Of a stretch of 64,000 nt of DNA, positions 63,134-64,000 are shown piece after piece. Origin of the DNA: Roseivivax sediminis (GTDB lineage: Bacteria > Pseudomonadota > Alphaproteobacteria > Rhodobacterales > Rhodobacteraceae); assembly GCF_900112685.1 (NCBI RefSeq), contig NZ_FOMS01000005.1, positions 186,001 to 250,000 on the forward strand, in the 5' to 3' direction. The translations under genes were made by a program, and so were the position numbers. Position 1 is the stretch's first letter, and the number at the start of each line of letters is the position of its first letter. The notes under the pieces are model-generated. The model saw only the letters and a list, made by a program, of their open reading frames with translations, was not told the origin of the DNA and made no database searches.

Positions 63134-63217
63134 TCCGTTGGGGTGCCCCGCTCGGGGCTGAGAGGCGACAGCCAACCCATCGAACCTGATCCGGACAATA
63201 CCGGCGTAGGGAACGGA
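63134..63217 (+). ncRNA. TPP (THI-box) riboswitch
   Basis: All conserved blocks are present: P1 stem TCCGTT/AACGGA (63134-63139, 63212-63217), GGGGTGCC (63140-63147), the pyrimidine-sensing CTGAGA (63158-63163), the diphosphate-binding GAACCTGATCCGG (63182-63194), and TAGGGAAC (63207-63214). It sits 67 bp before thiD, a thiamine gene, on the same strand. The 140 bp before it (62994-63133) hold nothing else recognisable. Confidence 0.95.
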
Positions 63218-63262
63218 ACTTGATCTGCCGGCTGCGATCCCGGCGTGACATGTCCTCCGTCT

Positions 63263-63284
63263 CCCCCGTCGGTTGGGGGTGACG
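63263..63284 (+). promoter_or_regulatory. Riboswitch expression platform: stem hiding the thiD ribosome site
   Basis: CCCCC (63263-63267) can pair with GGGGG (63275-63279), extended by outer pairs, and this G run is the thiD ribosome site 5 bp before the ATG. No T tract follows, so TPP control is probably on translation, not termination. Confidence 0.65.
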
Positions 63285-64000
63285 ATGAGACACGCGAGCG
63301 CACTTACAATCGCAGGCTCCGACAGCGGCGGCGGCGCGGGCATCCAGGCGGACCTGAAGACATTCTCCGCGCTCGGCGTCTTCGGCACCAGCGCGATCAC
63401 CGCGATCACCGCGCAGAACACCCGCGGCGTCTTTGCCGTGGAGGCCATCTCTCCGGCCACGGTGTCGGCACAGATCGCCGCCGTGCTGGACGACATTCCC
63501 CCGCAAGCCATCAAGATCGGCATGCTCGCCTCCGCAGAGATCGTGGCCGCCGTGGCCGAGGCACTGGCGGGCTACGACGGGCCGGTCGTGCTCGATCCGG
63601 TCATGGTGGCGAAATCGGGCGATGCGCTGCTGGCGCAGGAGGCCGAGGCCGCGTTGATCGAACGCCTTCTGCCCCGCGCCGACGTGCTGACGCCCAACCT
63701 GCCCGAGGCCGCGCGCCTCATCGGCACGGCCCCCGCACGCGACGCGAGCGAGGTCGAGGCACAGGGCCACGCTTTGCTGGCGCTCGGCACGCAAGCCGTT
63801 GTGATGAAGGGCGGCCACGCGGAGGGGCCGACCTGCACCGACCGGCTGGTCACGGCCGGCGGATGCACCGCGATGGATCAGCCCCGCATCGGCACCAGCA
63901 ACACCCACGGCACGGGGTGCACCCTGTCCTCGGCCATCGCCGCGGAGCTTGCGAAGGGCGCCGGGCTGGAGCAAGCGGTCCGGCGGGCGCAATCCTGGCT
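63285..64000 (+). CDS. thiD: Hydroxymethylpyrimidine / phosphomethylpyrimidine kinase, 3' end missing
   Basis: 239 codons from ATG 63285 to the window edge, still open. Two successive phosphorylations of the thiamine pyrimidine moiety. Ribokinase-like fold: [21 protein letters not shown] at the start (substrate pocket), [40 protein letters not shown], and the anion-hole/catalytic motif [20 protein letters not shown] with the base aspartate replaced by Asn-Thr-His as usual for ThiD (cysteine kept). A GTG at 63279 is a possible alternative start. Controlled by the TPP riboswitch just upstream. Confidence 0.95.
   Translation, partial: MRHASALTIAGSDSGGGAGIQADLKTFSALGVFGTSAITAITAQNTRGVFAVEAISPATVSAQIAAVLDDIPPQAIKIGMLASAEIVAAVAEALAGYDGPVVLDPVMVAKSGDALLAQEAEAALIERLLPRADVLTPNLPEAARLIGTAPARDASEVEAQGHALLALGTQAVVMKGGHAEGPTCTDRLVTAGGCTAMDQPRIGTSNTHGTGCTLSSAIAAELAKGAGLEQAVRRAQSW

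Overview
The window is 64 kb of gene-dense, very GC-rich bacterial chromosome. Gene content points to Alphaproteobacteria, order Rhodobacterales (Rhodobacteraceae/Roseobacter type): a PccR-type short-chain acyl-CoA regulator beside propionyl-CoA carboxylase genes, DUF4174/DUF6497 proteins, an RNase E with an acidic insertion in the S1 domain, and a homogentisate cluster with a DUF2783 protein. No rRNA, tRNA, CRISPR, transposase or phage gene was recognised. The species cannot be named from the sequence alone.

Layout. 1-8.0 kb: 3' part of a hybrid histidine kinase, then a small surface-polysaccharide locus (Wza-like export lipoprotein, Wzx-like flippase, two GT2 and one GT4 glycosyltransferase) closed by a perfect 26-bp inverted repeat. 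8-21.2 kb: propionyl-CoA/methylmalonyl-CoA pathway (methylmalonyl-CoA mutase, pccA, pccB) with small lipoprotein and hypothetical genes between them, a Bcr/CflA exporter and the regulator pccR. GCAAA direct repeats with an 8-bp period lie upstream of both pccB and pccR. 21.3-28.5 kb: housekeeping and mixed genes (muramoyl amidase apparently using a CTG start, Excalibur-type lipoprotein, gatA/gatC, ceramidase-like membrane protein, UPF0173 hydrolase, DxD transferase-like protein, O-acetylhomoserine sulfhydrylase). 28.8-42.3 kb: repeat-rich PRC-barrel secreted protein, class I aldolase, coupled P450 and alpha/beta hydrolase-like membrane protein, ccdA, tusA, rne with a long leader, a beta-hydroxyacid dehydrogenase and a penicillin-acylase-family hydrolase.

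42.7-54.1 kb is the most distinctive part. Twelve genes, all on the + strand and each overlapping the next, encode a whole Alternative Complex III (actABCDEF), a small unknown membrane protein, an SCO-type copper chaperone and a four-subunit A2-type cytochrome c oxidase. Read together they form a quinol-to-oxygen electron-transfer module that needs no bc1 complex.

54.1-60.3 kb: homogentisate degradation (hmgA, fahA, MBL-fold protein, FAD monooxygenase, DUF2783 protein), divergent from a MarR-type regulator with a palindromic operator between them. 60.4-63.0 kb: a MaoC-phosphotransacetylase fusion overlapping acetate kinase. The window ends with a TPP riboswitch and the 5' part of thiD.

The parts fit a heterotroph that funnels aromatic, odd-chain and branched substrates into acetyl-CoA and propionyl-CoA, and that carries an extra respiratory chain. 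Function calls come from motifs and family knowledge read by eye; no database search was run.
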